Of a stretch of 64,000 nucleotides of DNA, positions 32,935-41,933 are shown in pieces (the stretch's first letter is position 1; every line of letters begins with the position of its first letter). Source of the stretch: Gemmatimonadota bacterium (lineage in GTDB: Bacteria > Gemmatimonadota > Gemmatimonadetes > Gemmatimonadales > GWC2-71-9); the NCBI GenBank assembly GCA_016720805.1, contig JADKJZ010000001.1, forward strand, positions 434,001-498,000. Direction: 5' to 3'. A program made the position numbers and the translations under genes. The notes beneath the pieces are model-generated. The model had not been told where the DNA came from and did not search any database. It was given only the letters and a program-made list of their open reading frames with translations.

Positions 32935-33502
32935 CGCCACCCGGATCAGCGCCGGGCTGCGCGAACTCGCGCTGCTGGCAGAGCGGGTGGCCGCCCACCC
33001 CGAGGGCCTCGAGGGCATCGTCGGGGCGATGCGGCGGTGCCTGGCCCAGGGCGGCACGCTCTTCTTCGCGGGCAATGGCGGTTCCGCCGCGGACGCGCAG
33101 CACCTCGCGGCGGAATACGTCGTGAGGTATCACGCGACCCAGCGGAAGGCGTTGCGCGCCCTGGCGCTCACCACCGACACGTCGATCCTCACCGCGTCCG
33201 CCAACGACCTCGGCGCCGACGCGCTCTTCGCGCGGCAACTCGAGGCGCTCGCCCGGCCCGGCGACGTCCTGGTGCTGCACAGCACCTCGGGGAATTCGCC
33301 CAATTGCCTCGTGGCGGCACGGCGGGCCCGCGAGCTGCAGGTCACGACCGTGGCGATGCTCGGCGGCGACGGCGGGGCGTTGCTTCCGCTGGTCGACCAT
33401 GCGTTCGTGGTTCCGGACCGCCGCGTGAACCATGTGCAGGAGTTGCACCTCGCCGTGCAGCACCAGATCGCCGCCCTCCTGACGACCGAATTCGGCGGAT
33501 GA
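32927..33502 (+). CDS. gmhA: Phosphoheptose isomerase GmhA
   Basis: 191 aa SIS-domain protein: LFFAGNGGSAADAQHLAAEYVVRY, ALTTDTSILTASANDLG, VLHSTSGNSPNCLVAA and a late HLAVQHQIAALL, all matching GmhA. Converts sedoheptulose 7-phosphate to heptose 7-phosphate for the LPS inner core. The next-step kinase, hldA, is at 41950-42957. ATG overlaps the PHP gene; its end overlaps the SDR start. Confidence 0.9.
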   Translation: MSDATRISAGLRELALLAERVAAHPEGLEGIVGAMRRCLAQGGTLFFAGNGGSAADAQHLAAEYVVRYHATQRKALRALALTTDTSILTASANDLGADALFARQLEALARPGDVLVLHSTSGNSPNCLVAARRARELQVTTVAMLGGDGGALLPLVDHAFVVPDRRVNHVQELHLAVQHQIAALLTTEFGG

Positions 33503-34254
33503 TCTCGCTGCAGGGGAAGCGCATCCTGGTGACCGGCGGCTCGCGGGGGATTGGACGTGCCACCGCGTTGCTCTGTGCCAAGGCCGGGGCCGATGTCGGC
33601 ATCACCTACCGCACCCGTCGCGCCGACGCCGATGCGGTGGCCAAGGCGGTGCGGGCGATGGGTCGCCGCGCGTATGTGGGCGGCGGCGACCTCGGCGATC
33701 CGAAGCGCGTGGCGCAGTGCTTTGCCGAAGTGCAGGCCGCGTTCGGTGGGCTCGACGGCTTCGTGGCGAACCATGGCATCTGGCCGGCGGCGGAGACGCC
33801 CCTCGCCGCGATGGCACCTGAGCGGTGGCGGGAGACCATCCGGGTCAACCTCGATTCGCTCTTCCTCACCACGCGCGCCGCGATCGGCTTGATGCAGGGG
33901 AGCGGGCGCATCGTGATGATCGCCTCGACGGCCGGGCAGCGGGGCGAGGCGTTCCACGCCGATTACGCCGCGTCGAAGGGGGCGATGATCGCCCTGGTGA
34001 AGTCCCTGGCGATCGAATGCGCGCCGGGGATTGCGGTCAACGCTGTGGCACCGGGGTGGGTCGACACCGAGATGACCACCGCGGCGCTCGGCGATCCGCA
34101 GGCGCGCGCCGCCATCGCCTCGACGATTCCGGTGGGCCGGGTGGCCAGCGCGGAGGATATTGCCGGGCCCGTGCTCTTTCTGCTCTCCGATCTCGCGCGG
34201 CATGTGACCGGCGAGATCCTCAACGTGAACGGCGGCAGCGTACTCTGCGGCTGA
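33499..34254 (+). CDS. Short-chain dehydrogenase/reductase (FabG-like)
   Basis: 251 aa classical SDR: TGGSRGIGRATAL cofactor loop (about residue 12), NHGI, catalytic Ser in MIASTAG, and YAASKGAMIALVKSLAIE (Tyr-x3-Lys). C-terminal GEILNVNGGSVLCG. Resembles 3-oxoacyl-ACP reductases, but many SDRs share this pattern, and its place between gmhA and cca does not fix a substrate. Coupled at both ends. Confidence 0.85.
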   Translation: MISLQGKRILVTGGSRGIGRATALLCAKAGADVGITYRTRRADADAVAKAVRAMGRRAYVGGGDLGDPKRVAQCFAEVQAAFGGLDGFVANHGIWPAAETPLAAMAPERWRETIRVNLDSLFLTTRAAIGLMQGSGRIVMIASTAGQRGEAFHADYAASKGAMIALVKSLAIECAPGIAVNAVAPGWVDTEMTTAALGDPQARAAIASTIPVGRVASAEDIAGPVLFLLSDLARHVTGEILNVNGGSVLCG

Positions 34255-35468
34255 TGTCGGAGGCGTCCACGCCAGGTCACGACGCGATTCGGATTCCCGA
34301 GCAGGTCATCGGCATCGTGCGCCGCCTCGAAGAGGCGGGGTACGAAACGTGGTGCGTTGGCGGCGCGATTCGCGACGCGTTGCTCGGTGGCTCAGGCAGC
34401 GATGTCGACCTCGCGACGGCGGCGCCACCAACCGTGGTGCGCTCGCTCTTTCGACGCACGATCGCCGTCGGGATCGAGCACGGCACCGTCGGCGTCCTCG
34501 ACGAGCAGGGCATCCTCCACGAGGTAACCACCTTTCGGCACGACGTCGTGACCGATGGGCGGCATGCCGTCGTGGCCTTCGGCGCGTCGCTGGAAGAGGA
34601 TCTCGCGCGGCGTGATTTCACCATCAACGCGATCGCCTACCATCCCGTGCACGACCGGTGGGCCGATCCGTTCGACGGTCGCGCCGACCTGCACCGACGC
34701 GTGGTCCGCGCGGTCGGCGATCCAGTGCAGCGCTTTCGCGAGGACCGGCTCAGGATCCTGCGCGCACTGCGCTTCGCGGCACGCCTCGATTTCATGATCG
34801 ACCCCGCCACGTGGAACGCCGCGGTCGCGCAGTCGGGCGACATCGCGCATCTCTCGGCGGAGCGCGTGCGGGACGAATGGGTGAAGGGACTGCGCACCGC
34901 CCGCGACCCGGCGGCGCTGTTGCAGCTCTGGCTCACCTCCGGAGTCGCGGCGAGCTGGATTCCCGAACTGGATGCCGCTCGCGTGGCCCGGCCCGCGCCG
35001 ACCCCCGAGGACCGTGATCCGCCACTGCTGACGGCGTACTACTGTTCGCCGTCGGCAAGCGTCTGGCGGCGGCTCAAGGGCTCCACGGCGGAAATTCGCC
35101 GGGCCGCGGCCATCGACGCGGGGCCACCGGCACCGGCGGCTGCCGACGGCGAGTCGGTGCGGCGCTGGATGCACCGCGTTGGCGATGCCGTCGGCGACCT
35201 GGTCCGACTGGCGCAGTGGCGCGGCGATGTGGAGCATGGCTGGGATGACGAAGTTGCCGCCGTCACGTTGCGGGGCGACGCCACCACGCGCGGCCAACTT
35301 GCCATCACCGGCAACGACCTCATCGCGGCTGGCATCGTCAGCCCCGGCCCCGCGCTCGGACTCCTGCTTGACCAGCTCCTCGATGCCGTGCTGACCGACC
35401 CCGCACGCAACAGCCGGGACCAACTGTTGGCACGGGCGCGCGACCTGGCCCACGGGCTGGACCGGTGA
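34254..35468 (+). CDS. cca: CCA tRNA nucleotidyltransferase
   Basis: 404 aa class II nucleotidyltransferase: CVGGAIRDALLGGSGSDVDLAT (GG...DxD catalytic pair), ARRDFTINAIAYH, and DPVQRFREDRLRILRALRFAARL. Adds or repairs the 3' CCA of tRNAs. Both tRNA genes in this window lack an encoded CCA, so the enzyme is needed. The C-terminal helical part is divergent. Could act with or without poly(A) polymerase activity. Confidence 0.9.
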   Translation: MSEASTPGHDAIRIPEQVIGIVRRLEEAGYETWCVGGAIRDALLGGSGSDVDLATAAPPTVVRSLFRRTIAVGIEHGTVGVLDEQGILHEVTTFRHDVVTDGRHAVVAFGASLEEDLARRDFTINAIAYHPVHDRWADPFDGRADLHRRVVRAVGDPVQRFREDRLRILRALRFAARLDFMIDPATWNAAVAQSGDIAHLSAERVRDEWVKGLRTARDPAALLQLWLTSGVAASWIPELDAARVARPAPTPEDRDPPLLTAYYCSPSASVWRRLKGSTAEIRRAAAIDAGPPAPAAADGESVRRWMHRVGDAVGDLVRLAQWRGDVEHGWDDEVAAVTLRGDATTRGQLAITGNDLIAAGIVSPGPALGLLLDQLLDAVLTDPARNSRDQLLARARDLAHGLDR

Positions 35469-36781
35469 CCGACTCGCTCTTCGCCCCGCCGGAACCGCTC
35501 GCGGCACGGATGCGGCCGCGTACCCTCGAGGACTACGCCGGTCAGCAGCATCTCCTCGCCGTCGGCAAACCGCTTGGCGATGCGATTCGTCGCGAGGATG
35601 TCGGGAGCATCGTCCTCTGGGGACCGCCCGGCACCGGCAAGACCACACTGGCCCGACTGGTGGCGCGACACACCGAGCGGGCATTCGTGCCGTTTTCGGC
35701 GGTCAGCGAAGGGATCCCGCGTGTCCGGGAGATCATCAAGGAAGCGGAAGAGCGTCGACGCCTCGGCCGTGGCACGATCCTCTTTGTCGACGAGATCCAC
35801 CGGCTCAATCGCGGACAGCAGGACGCCTTTCTTCCGGCCGTGGAGCAGGGGATCGTCACCCTGATCGGCGCCACCACCGAGAACCCGTCCTTCGAGCTGA
35901 ACGCCGCGCTGCTCTCGCGGGCGCGTGTCTGGGTGCTGCAGCCGTTGGCGCCGGAGGAGATCGCCGGCGTCATCGACCGCGCGGTCGCGAGCGACGACGG
36001 GCTCCGTGGCGGCGTGACCGTCACCCCCGAGGCGCGCGACCTCCTCGCGCGGGTGGCCGATGGCGATGCTCGGCGAGCGCTGACGATTCTGGAGGCCGCG
36101 GCCCAGCACGTGGGAGCCGGTGGCACCATCACCTCCGAGGTGATCGAGGCGACGATGGCCCGTCGCCTCGCGTCGCACGACAAGGCAGGCGAGCAGCACT
36201 ACGACCTGATCTCCGCACTGCACAAGGCGGTGCGGGGAAGCGATCCGCAGGGCGCCCTGTATTGGCTCGCGCGGATCCTGCAGGGCGGCGAGGATCCGAT
36301 GTTTCTGGCGCGGCGGCTGGTGCGCATGGCGACCGAGGACATCGGGCTCGCCGATCCGCGCGCCCTGGAGGTGGCCATCGCCGGACGCGATGCCTTCCAC
36401 TTTCTCGGCAGCCCCGAAGGCGAGCTCGCCCTGGCGGAGGTGGCCGTCTATCTCGCCACCGCGCCAAAGAGCAACCGCGTGTATGTGGCGTGGGGTGCTG
36501 CACAGGCCGCCGCGGCCGACTCGCCCGCTGCGCCCGTCCCGCTCCATATCCGCAATGCGCCGACCGGACTGATGAAGGAGCTCGGCTACGGGGCCGGTTA
36601 CAAGTATGCCTTCGATGATCCCTCGGGCTTCATCGCCCAGCAGTACCTCCCCGATGCGATCAAGGACGCCGAGTTCTACCGGCCCGGTCCGTTCGGGCAG
36701 GAGCAGCGGATCGCCGAGCGGATGAAGTGGTGGCAGGAACGCGGCGCCGTCGACGCCTCGCGCCCCCCATCGAACGACTGA
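35465..36781 (+). CDS. rarA: RarA/MgsA replication-associated recombination ATPase
   Basis: 438 aa AAA+ protein: LAARMRPRTLEDYAGQQHLL, Walker A GPPGTGKTT (about residue 57), Walker B ILFVDEIHRLN, sensor GATTENPSFELN, and the C-terminal MgsA domain with YDLISALHKAVRGSDPQGALYWLARIL. Acts at stalled replication forks. GTG start, overlapping the cca stop (GTGA). Confidence 0.93.
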   Translation: MTDSLFAPPEPLAARMRPRTLEDYAGQQHLLAVGKPLGDAIRREDVGSIVLWGPPGTGKTTLARLVARHTERAFVPFSAVSEGIPRVREIIKEAEERRRLGRGTILFVDEIHRLNRGQQDAFLPAVEQGIVTLIGATTENPSFELNAALLSRARVWVLQPLAPEEIAGVIDRAVASDDGLRGGVTVTPEARDLLARVADGDARRALTILEAAAQHVGAGGTITSEVIEATMARRLASHDKAGEQHYDLISALHKAVRGSDPQGALYWLARILQGGEDPMFLARRLVRMATEDIGLADPRALEVAIAGRDAFHFLGSPEGELALAEVAVYLATAPKSNRVYVAWGAAQAAAADSPAAPVPLHIRNAPTGLMKELGYGAGYKYAFDDPSGFIAQQYLPDAIKDAEFYRPGPFGQEQRIAERMKWWQERGAVDASRPPSND

Positions 36782-36842
36782 GGGCAGTCAGGCCCCGGGC
36801 GCCCCGTCACTATCTTGCGAATCATCCCAGTCGGAGTCGAGC

Positions 36843-38126
36843 ATGCGCGCGCCAATTGAAGTCGTCCCCCCGCGGGAGCGTGTCATCCTCGTTGCCGCCC
36901 CTCGCAAGGGGAGCAGCGACGCGCAGAAACTCGAGGAGCACCTCGAGGAGCTGTCGCGCCTGGTGGACACGGCCGGCGGCGAGATCGTCGGTCGGCTGAC
37001 GCAGCAGATTGCGTCGGCGTCGGCGGCCACGCTGATCGGCGAGGGCAAGGTCGAGGAACTCGCCAAGCTCGTCTTCGACACGAAGGCGACGCTGGTCGTG
37101 TTCGACGAGGAGCTCTCGCCGGCGCAGGGGCAGGGGATCGAGGAGCAGACGCGCACGCGGGTCATGGACCGCGCCGAGATCATCCTCGACATCTTCGCGA
37201 CGCGGGCACGCAGTCACGAGGCGAAGCTGCAGGTGGAGCTCGCGCAGCTGCAGTACATGCTGCCGCGACTCACCCGGATGTGGACCCACTTGTCGCGGAC
37301 GCGCGGCGGCATCGGGTTGCGGGGGCCGGGCGAGACGCAGCTCGAGACCGACCGCCGGATGATCCGCACCAAGATCGCCCTGCTCCGCGAGAAGTTGCGC
37401 GACGTGCAGCGGCATCGCGAGACGATCCGTTCCGGCCGCAGCGTGATGCTCGGCGCGGCGCTCGTGGGGTACACCAACGCGGGGAAGTCGAGCATCCTCC
37501 GCGGGCTCTCCGGCGAGCACGAGATCTTCGTCGAGGACCGGCTCTTCGCCACGCTCGACACCCTCACCCGCGAAGTCGACCTCGGCGACAACCTCCGCGT
37601 CCGGCTCAGCGACACCGTCGGCTTCATCCGCAAGCTGCCGCACCATCTCGTCGCCTCGTTCCGCGCCACCCTCGAGGAGGCCGGCGAGGCCGACATCCTG
37701 CTCCACATCGTCGATGCCTCGCACGACGAGTGGGAGGACCAGATGCACACCGTCGAGGAAGTGCTGACCGAACTGGGGCTGGAGGAGAAGCCGGTCCAGG
37801 TCGTCTTCAACAAGCTGGACGCCCTGGCCGACCCGAACGCCTTCGCGACCCTGGCCCACGAGCGTTACCCCGACGCGATCTTCACGAGCACGATGCGGAT
37901 TGACGGCCTCCAGTCGCTGAAATCGGCGCTGCGGGGCCGCGCAGAGGCGATCCGCCCCGTGGTACGGGTCCTGCTGGATCCGTCGGACGGGAAGCGGCTG
38001 GGCCAGCTGCACCGGATCGGCGACGTCCTGCGGCAGTCGCTGGAGGAGGGGCAGTTGGCGGTGATGGTCCGCCTCGAGCCCTGGCGGGCCGAGCAGCTGC
38101 GGCGCGAAGGCGTCACGGTGCGCTAA
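36843..38126 (+). CDS. hflX: HflX ribosome-dissociating GTPase
   Basis: 427 aa. N-terminal HflX domain (ASAATLIGEGKVEEL, VFDEELSPAQ, RARSHEAKLQVELAQLQYMLPRL), Gly-rich TRGGIGLRGPGETQLETDRR, then a G domain with G1 VGYTNAGKSS, G3 LSDTVGFIRKLPHHLV and G4 FNKLD. Splits 70S ribosomes after stress. ATG 36843 has GGAG about 6 nt upstream. A TATCTT (36811-36816) may be the -10 element. Confidence 0.94.
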   Translation: MRAPIEVVPPRERVILVAAPRKGSSDAQKLEEHLEELSRLVDTAGGEIVGRLTQQIASASAATLIGEGKVEELAKLVFDTKATLVVFDEELSPAQGQGIEEQTRTRVMDRAEIILDIFATRARSHEAKLQVELAQLQYMLPRLTRMWTHLSRTRGGIGLRGPGETQLETDRRMIRTKIALLREKLRDVQRHRETIRSGRSVMLGAALVGYTNAGKSSILRGLSGEHEIFVEDRLFATLDTLTREVDLGDNLRVRLSDTVGFIRKLPHHLVASFRATLEEAGEADILLHIVDASHDEWEDQMHTVEEVLTELGLEEKPVQVVFNKLDALADPNAFATLAHERYPDAIFTSTMRIDGLQSLKSALRGRAEAIRPVVRVLLDPSDGKRLGQLHRIGDVLRQSLEEGQLAVMVRLEPWRAEQLRREGVTVR

Positions 38127-38145
38127 CACATTTCGGGGAGTGGGC

Positions 38146-39153
38146 ATGAAGCATCTGGTGACGGGCGCGGCGGGATTCATCGGTTCCCACGTCAGCGAGA
38201 AGCTGCTGGAGCGGGGCGATGAGGTGGTGGGCCTCGACAATGTGAACGCCTACTACGACCCGACCCTCAAGGAGGCTCGGCTCGAGCGACTGCGCCGCTT
38301 TCCCAACTTCCGGTTCGTGCGGATCGACTTGACCGACCGCACCGCGATGGAAGAGCTCTTTCGGGTCGAGCGCTTCCCGCGGGTCATCCACCTCGCCGCA
38401 CAGGCGGGGGTTCGCTATTCGGTGACCCACCCGCACGCCTATGTCGACAGCAACATCACCGGCTTCCTCCACGCCATCGAGGGCGCCCGGCACCATGGCG
38501 CGGAGCACTTCACCTTCGCGTCGACGTCGTCGGTGTACGGGCTCGACACCGCGATGCCGTTCTCGGTGCACCAGGGCGTGGACCACCCGGTCTCGCTCTA
38601 TGCCGCGACCAAGAAGGCCAACGAGTTGATGGCGCACTCCTATGCCCACCTCTATGGCCTGCCCTGCACCGGGCTCCGCTTCTTCACGGTGTATGGTCCG
38701 TGGGGACGCCCCGACATGGCGCTCTTCCTCTTCGCCAAGGCGATTCTCGAGGGACGCCCGATCGAGGTGTTCAATCACGGCCGGATGCGCCGGGACTTCA
38801 CCTATGTCGGTGACATCGTTGAGGGCGTGGTCCGGGTCTCCGATCGACCGGCCGCGCCAAATCCTGAGTGGGATTCGACCCACCCCGATCCCGCCTCCAG
38901 CTCGGCGCCGTACCGACTCTACAACATCGGCAACAACCAGCCGACGCCGCTGATGGACTTCATCTCGGCGCTCGAGAAGGAACTCGGGATGACGGCCGAG
39001 AAGATCTACGCCCCGATGCAGATGGGCGACGTCCCGGAGACCAGCGCCGACGTGAGCGATCTCGTGCGCGACACCGGCTTCCACCCGGGGACATCCGTTG
39101 AAGTCGGCGTCAAGCGATTCGTGGAGTGGTACAAGGAGTTTTACGGGGTCTAG
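38146..39153 (+). CDS. Nucleotide-sugar epimerase, UDP-glucuronate 4-epimerase type
   Basis: 335 aa extended SDR. TGAAGFIGSH at residues 5-14, DNVNAYYDPTLKEARLERL (typical of UDP-glucuronate 4-epimerases such as CapI), HLAAQAGVRYS, STSSVYG and YAATKKANE (Tyr-x3-Lys). Would supply UDP-galacturonate for surface polysaccharide. ATG 38146 is preferred because GGGGAG lies 5 nt upstream; the GTG at 38140 is inside that site. Neighbours are glycosyltransferases. Confidence 0.88.
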   Translation: MKHLVTGAAGFIGSHVSEKLLERGDEVVGLDNVNAYYDPTLKEARLERLRRFPNFRFVRIDLTDRTAMEELFRVERFPRVIHLAAQAGVRYSVTHPHAYVDSNITGFLHAIEGARHHGAEHFTFASTSSVYGLDTAMPFSVHQGVDHPVSLYAATKKANELMAHSYAHLYGLPCTGLRFFTVYGPWGRPDMALFLFAKAILEGRPIEVFNHGRMRRDFTYVGDIVEGVVRVSDRPAAPNPEWDSTHPDPASSSAPYRLYNIGNNQPTPLMDFISALEKELGMTAEKIYAPMQMGDVPETSADVSDLVRDTGFHPGTSVEVGVKRFVEWYKEFYGV

Positions 39154-40215
39154 CTACCGTGCGACCCGCCGCCACATCGCCACCATCGCCTCGGCGATCG
39201 GTCCGTCGCTGTAGCGTTCGAGTGCCCGCTGGCGCGCGGCGGCCCCGAGGGGGCGGCAGCGCGCCGGTTCGCTGACAAGCCCCTGCAGGGCGCGGGTCAG
39301 GGCCGGGCGGTCGTCTTCGTTCACGATCATCCCCGCCTCGCCCACCACATCGGGCAGTGCGCCGCAGCGCGTCACGATCGCCCCGCACCCCTGCGCCATC
39401 CCCTCCAAAATGACCATCCCCGTGGGCTCCACCCACTGCGGCGTCGAGCGCGACGGGGCGACCAGCACATCCACCGAGGCAAAGAAGGCCGCCAGCTCCT
39501 CGCGGGGCAGGGCACCGAGCCATTCGAGCCGGGAGGAGAGTCCGAGACGCTGGGCCTGGGCCTCCAGGGCCTCCTGGGCGGGGCCGGTACCGAGGATCCG
39601 GAGGCGCCAGTCGCCGTACGTCTCCGCCAATGCGTCGAGCAGGAGGTCCACGCCGCGTTCGCGGATCAATCGCCCGACCACGCCGAAGACGACGGGCGGT
39701 GGATCGTGGCGCGGCGGGGTGGCCGCCGGGATCACCAGGCCAGTCGGCGGAATCACCGCCGTGGGCAATGGCGTGCTGCCCCCGATCAGGTGGTCGAGTG
39801 CCGGACGCGAGATGCCGGCGAATCCGCCGGCGCCATCGCGTACCCGGCGCGCCTGCCACCGGGCGGTGAAGCCGGATGGTCCGCCCAGCGACGAAGTACC
39901 CACCAGGACGTAGGGCACCTTCAAGTCGCGTGCGGCCGCGGCGCCGACCTCGGCGGTGGGTGTCCACGGGTCACCGACGATGTGGAGCAGCGCCGGGCCG
40001 GTGTCACGCACGGCGGCGCGCAGCGCCTTGCGTGACCACCGCAGGTCCATCGGGTCACGCGCATCACCGCGTGTCGCCACGCGCAGATACTGGATCTGCC
40101 CGTCGGCGGCGGTGTCGCCGGTTGGACGCGCGACCACTGGGGCGATCCCCAAGGCGACGAGGGCACGCAGGACATCGCGCGCTGGGGACTCCGGGGCAAG
40201 CAGGAAGACTCTCAC
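39154..40215 (-). CDS. Glycosyltransferase family 4
   Basis: 353 aa GT-B protein. The C-terminal Glycos_transf_1 domain has VVGRLIRERGVDLLLDAL, LGTGPAQEALEAQ and the EX7E motif EPTGMVILE followed by GMAQGCGAIVTRCGALPDVV. Transfers a sugar from a nucleotide donor to a lipid-linked or LPS acceptor; specificity unknown. GTG 40215 starts VRVFLLAPESPARD; CATCTT 7 nt upstream of it may be a -10 (leaderless). Divergent from the next glycosyltransferase with a 39-nt gap. Confidence 0.85.
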   Translation of the reverse strand: MRVFLLAPESPARDVLRALVALGIAPVVARPTGDTAADGQIQYLRVATRGDARDPMDLRWSRKALRAAVRDTGPALLHIVGDPWTPTAEVGAAAARDLKVPYVLVGTSSLGGPSGFTARWQARRVRDGAGGFAGISRPALDHLIGGSTPLPTAVIPPTGLVIPAATPPRHDPPPVVFGVVGRLIRERGVDLLLDALAETYGDWRLRILGTGPAQEALEAQAQRLGLSSRLEWLGALPREELAAFFASVDVLVAPSRSTPQWVEPTGMVILEGMAQGCGAIVTRCGALPDVVGEAGMIVNEDDRPALTRALQGLVSEPARCRPLGAAARQRALERYSDGPIAEAMVAMWRRVAR

Positions 40216-40241
40216 GGGGACAAAGATGGGGGAGTCGGGCT

Positions 40242-40247
40242 TACTTT
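40242..40247 (+). promoter_or_regulatory. -10-like TACTTT, leaderless promoter of the 40255 glycosyltransferase
   Basis: TACTTT, then exactly 7 nt, then ATG 40255; no Shine-Dalgarno between them. Confidence 0.45.
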
Positions 40248-40254
40248 CCACCCC

Positions 40255-41336
40255 ATGCGGATTCTTCATCTCGCGAAGTACTACTGGCCCCGCTCTGGCG
40301 GCATGGAACGCGTGGTCCAGGGATTGGCCGAAGGCGCGGCCGAGCGCGGACACGAAGCCGAAGTGATTTCGGTGACGGCGTTCGGCGATGCGCCACCCGG
40401 CCAGCGTCGTCGGGCGGCGGTGACGCGCGCCTGGTCGTTCGCCCCGGTCGGGTCGCAGGAATTGGCACCGACCTACCTCGCCGCGGCGTGGCGTCGGGCC
40501 GACATCATCCATCTGCACCATCCGAACTCGCTGGCCGACGTCGCCTACGCCCTCCGGCCGTCGCTGGCGCGCCACTCGTGGTCACCCAGCACGCCGACTA
40601 CCCGTCGTTCCAGTACCGGCTGCCGTCGAAGTACGTCCTGCACCGGGCCGAGGCGATCGTCGTCCCGTCCACCGCCCACATCGCCCTCTCGCGCGAGCTG
40701 CGGGGTTTCGAAGAGAAGGTCCACGTGATCCCGTTCGGGATCGACGAGCGTCGCTGGGAACTGGTGCCGCCGCCCCCACCGGGGAATCCACCGAGGGCCC
40801 TCTTCATCGGCCGGCTGGCCGCCTACAAGGGGGTCGATTTCCTTCTCCGTGCCCTGGCGATGGTCCCCGATCTGCGGCTCGATATCGTCGGCAGCGGGCC
40901 TGAACGGAACCGTCTGCAGACGCTGGCGCAGGCCCTGGCCGTCTCCGACCGGGTGAAGTGGTGGGGCGAGTACCCCGACGAGGACCTCCCCCGCCGGATG
41001 GCCGACGCCGACTTCCTCGTGCTCCCCTCGGTCGGTACGGAAGAGATGTTCGGCATGGTGCTGCTTGAGGCGATGGCGGCCCGTCGGCCGGTGATTACCA
41101 CCGCCGTCCCCTCAGGGGTGCGTGAGGTCAACGAGGCAGGGGTCACCGGGCTCGAGGTGCCGATTCGGGACGCCGGGGCGCTAGCGGAGGCGATGCGGAC
41201 CTTGGTGGACGACCTCGACCTGCGGGAGCGGATGGGGATCGCGGGGCGGGGAAGGGTGCAGGAGCGCTTCACGGTCGGGCGGATGGTGGATTCCCACATT
41301 GCGCTGTACCGTACGGTGCGGGGCCCGAAGGGCTAG
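40255..41336 (+). pseudogene. Glycosyltransferase family 4 with a single frame break
   Basis: The N-terminal half (MRILHLAKYYWPRSGGMERVV...HHPNSLADVAYALRPSLAR) reads in one frame to about 40570, and the rest (PLVVTQHADYPSFQYRLPSKY onward, with IGRLAAYKGVDFLLRAL and the EX7E region EEMFGMVLLEAMAARRPVI) continues one frame over to the TAG at 41334-41336. The total, 1082 nt, is one base short of 361 codons, so a one-base deletion near GGCGCGCC (about 40566-40573) explains it. Without it this is a normal 360-aa GT4. Either a sequencing error or a recent mutation. Confidence 0.85.
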
Positions 41337-41524
41337 GGGTGGGTCGCGGGGCGGTCTGAGGGCGAGGCATTGGCTCGATTTCGTCTGTGGACAACTCGCT
41401 CCGCTCGCAGTTTTTGGTGCCCAATTGCACCGATTTGGATGGGGTGGGGGGTATCGGCTGGCGAGGACGTGGAAAAGAATTCACTCGAACGCTGCGCTGT
41501 AAGTTTATTGTTGACAAGTTGTTC

Positions 41525-41598
41525 GGCCCCGTAGCTCAGGTGGTTAGAGCAGCGGACTCATAATCTGACGGTCGGGGGTTCGAATCCCCCCGGGGCCA
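41525..41598 (+). tRNA. tRNA-Ile2 (anticodon CAT, lysidine type)
   Basis: 74 nt folding as a full cloverleaf: acceptor GGCCCCG/CGGGGCC, D stem GCTC/GAGC, loop CTCATAA, T stem GGGGG/CCCCC with TTCGAAT loop, discriminator A. The anticodon is CAT. The GGACTCATAATC anticodon arm and GGCCCC acceptor resemble E. coli ileX, so it is taken as the AUA-reading tRNA-Ile whose C34 becomes lysidine, rather than tRNA-Met. The outermost anticodon-stem pair (G-A) is mismatched. CCA is not encoded. Confidence 0.85.
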
Positions 41599-41647
41599 CT
41601 GGGTTGTCAGGTCGTTCGAAGCGTGGTAATATCCCCGGGCTCGGTTC

Positions 41648-41721
41648 GGGCGATTAGCTCAGCTGGTTAGAGCGCGCGCCTCACATGCGCGAGGTCGGGG
41701 GTTCGATCCCCTCATCGCCCA
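41648..41721 (+). tRNA. tRNA-Val (anticodon CAC)
   Basis: 74 nt cloverleaf: acceptor GGGCGAT/ATCGCCC, D stem GCTC/GAGC, anticodon stem CGCGC/GCGCG with loop CTCACAT (anticodon CAC), T stem GGGGG/CCCTC with one G-T pair, discriminator A. CCA is not encoded. It lies 49 nt after tRNA-Ile2 and is probably cotranscribed. Confidence 0.92.
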
Positions 41722-41763
41722 CTCGGTCCGAACCACCTCGCTAGGTGGCGTAGGACCGCCGAG
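41722..41763 (+). other. Stem-loop directly after tRNA-Val
   Basis: CTCGGTCC pairs with GGACCGCCGAG with bulges, and the inner CCACCT pairs with AGGTGG around CGCT. Probably a processing or stabilising structure of the tRNA transcript. Confidence 0.45.
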
Positions 41764-41810
41764 TCAGTCAGTGAGTGGAGCCTCCCGGGCTGGCTCGGAA
41801 CGGCAGGACA

Positions 41811-41855
41811 ACAAGAAGGCGGCTGCGATCCCAGGATCGCGGCCGCCGTTCTTGT
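41811..41855. terminator. Terminator hairpin after the tRNA pair
   Basis: ACAAGAA and GGCGGC on the left pair with GCCGCC and TTCTTGT on the right, with the inner GCGATCC/GGATCGC closing the stem. A long stem ending in a T-rich arm, placed between the tRNAs (+) and hldA (-), so it could act in both directions. Confidence 0.75.
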
Positions 41856-41873
41856 ATGCCGGAACATCACAAA

Positions 41874-41912
41874 TGTGGAAAACGCCGATGTTGATAAGTA
41901 GAGTTTTCCACA
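41874..41912. other. Inverted repeat with DnaA-box-like arms
   Basis: TGTGGAAAAC (41874-41883) and GTTTTCCACA (41903-41912) are perfect inverted repeats 19 nt apart in an unusually A+T-rich stretch. Each arm holds TTTTCCACA, which fits the relaxed DnaA box TTWTNCACA. TGTGGACAA at 41386-41394 is one base from it. Could be DnaA sites or simply a hairpin. Confidence 0.4.
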
Positions 41913-41933
41913 GCGTAAGTCATTGAAAAGCAG

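Noticed and set aside
41511..41516. TTGACA upstream of tRNA-Ile2 as a -35 element
   Set aside because: A -10 at the usual distance would fall inside the tRNA, so it cannot drive the tRNA gene.
41525..41598. tRNA-Met for the CAT anticodon tRNA
   Set aside because: The acceptor and the GACTCATAATC anticodon arm resemble lysidine-type tRNA-Ile2; tRNA-Met was judged less likely, though identity rests on pattern only.
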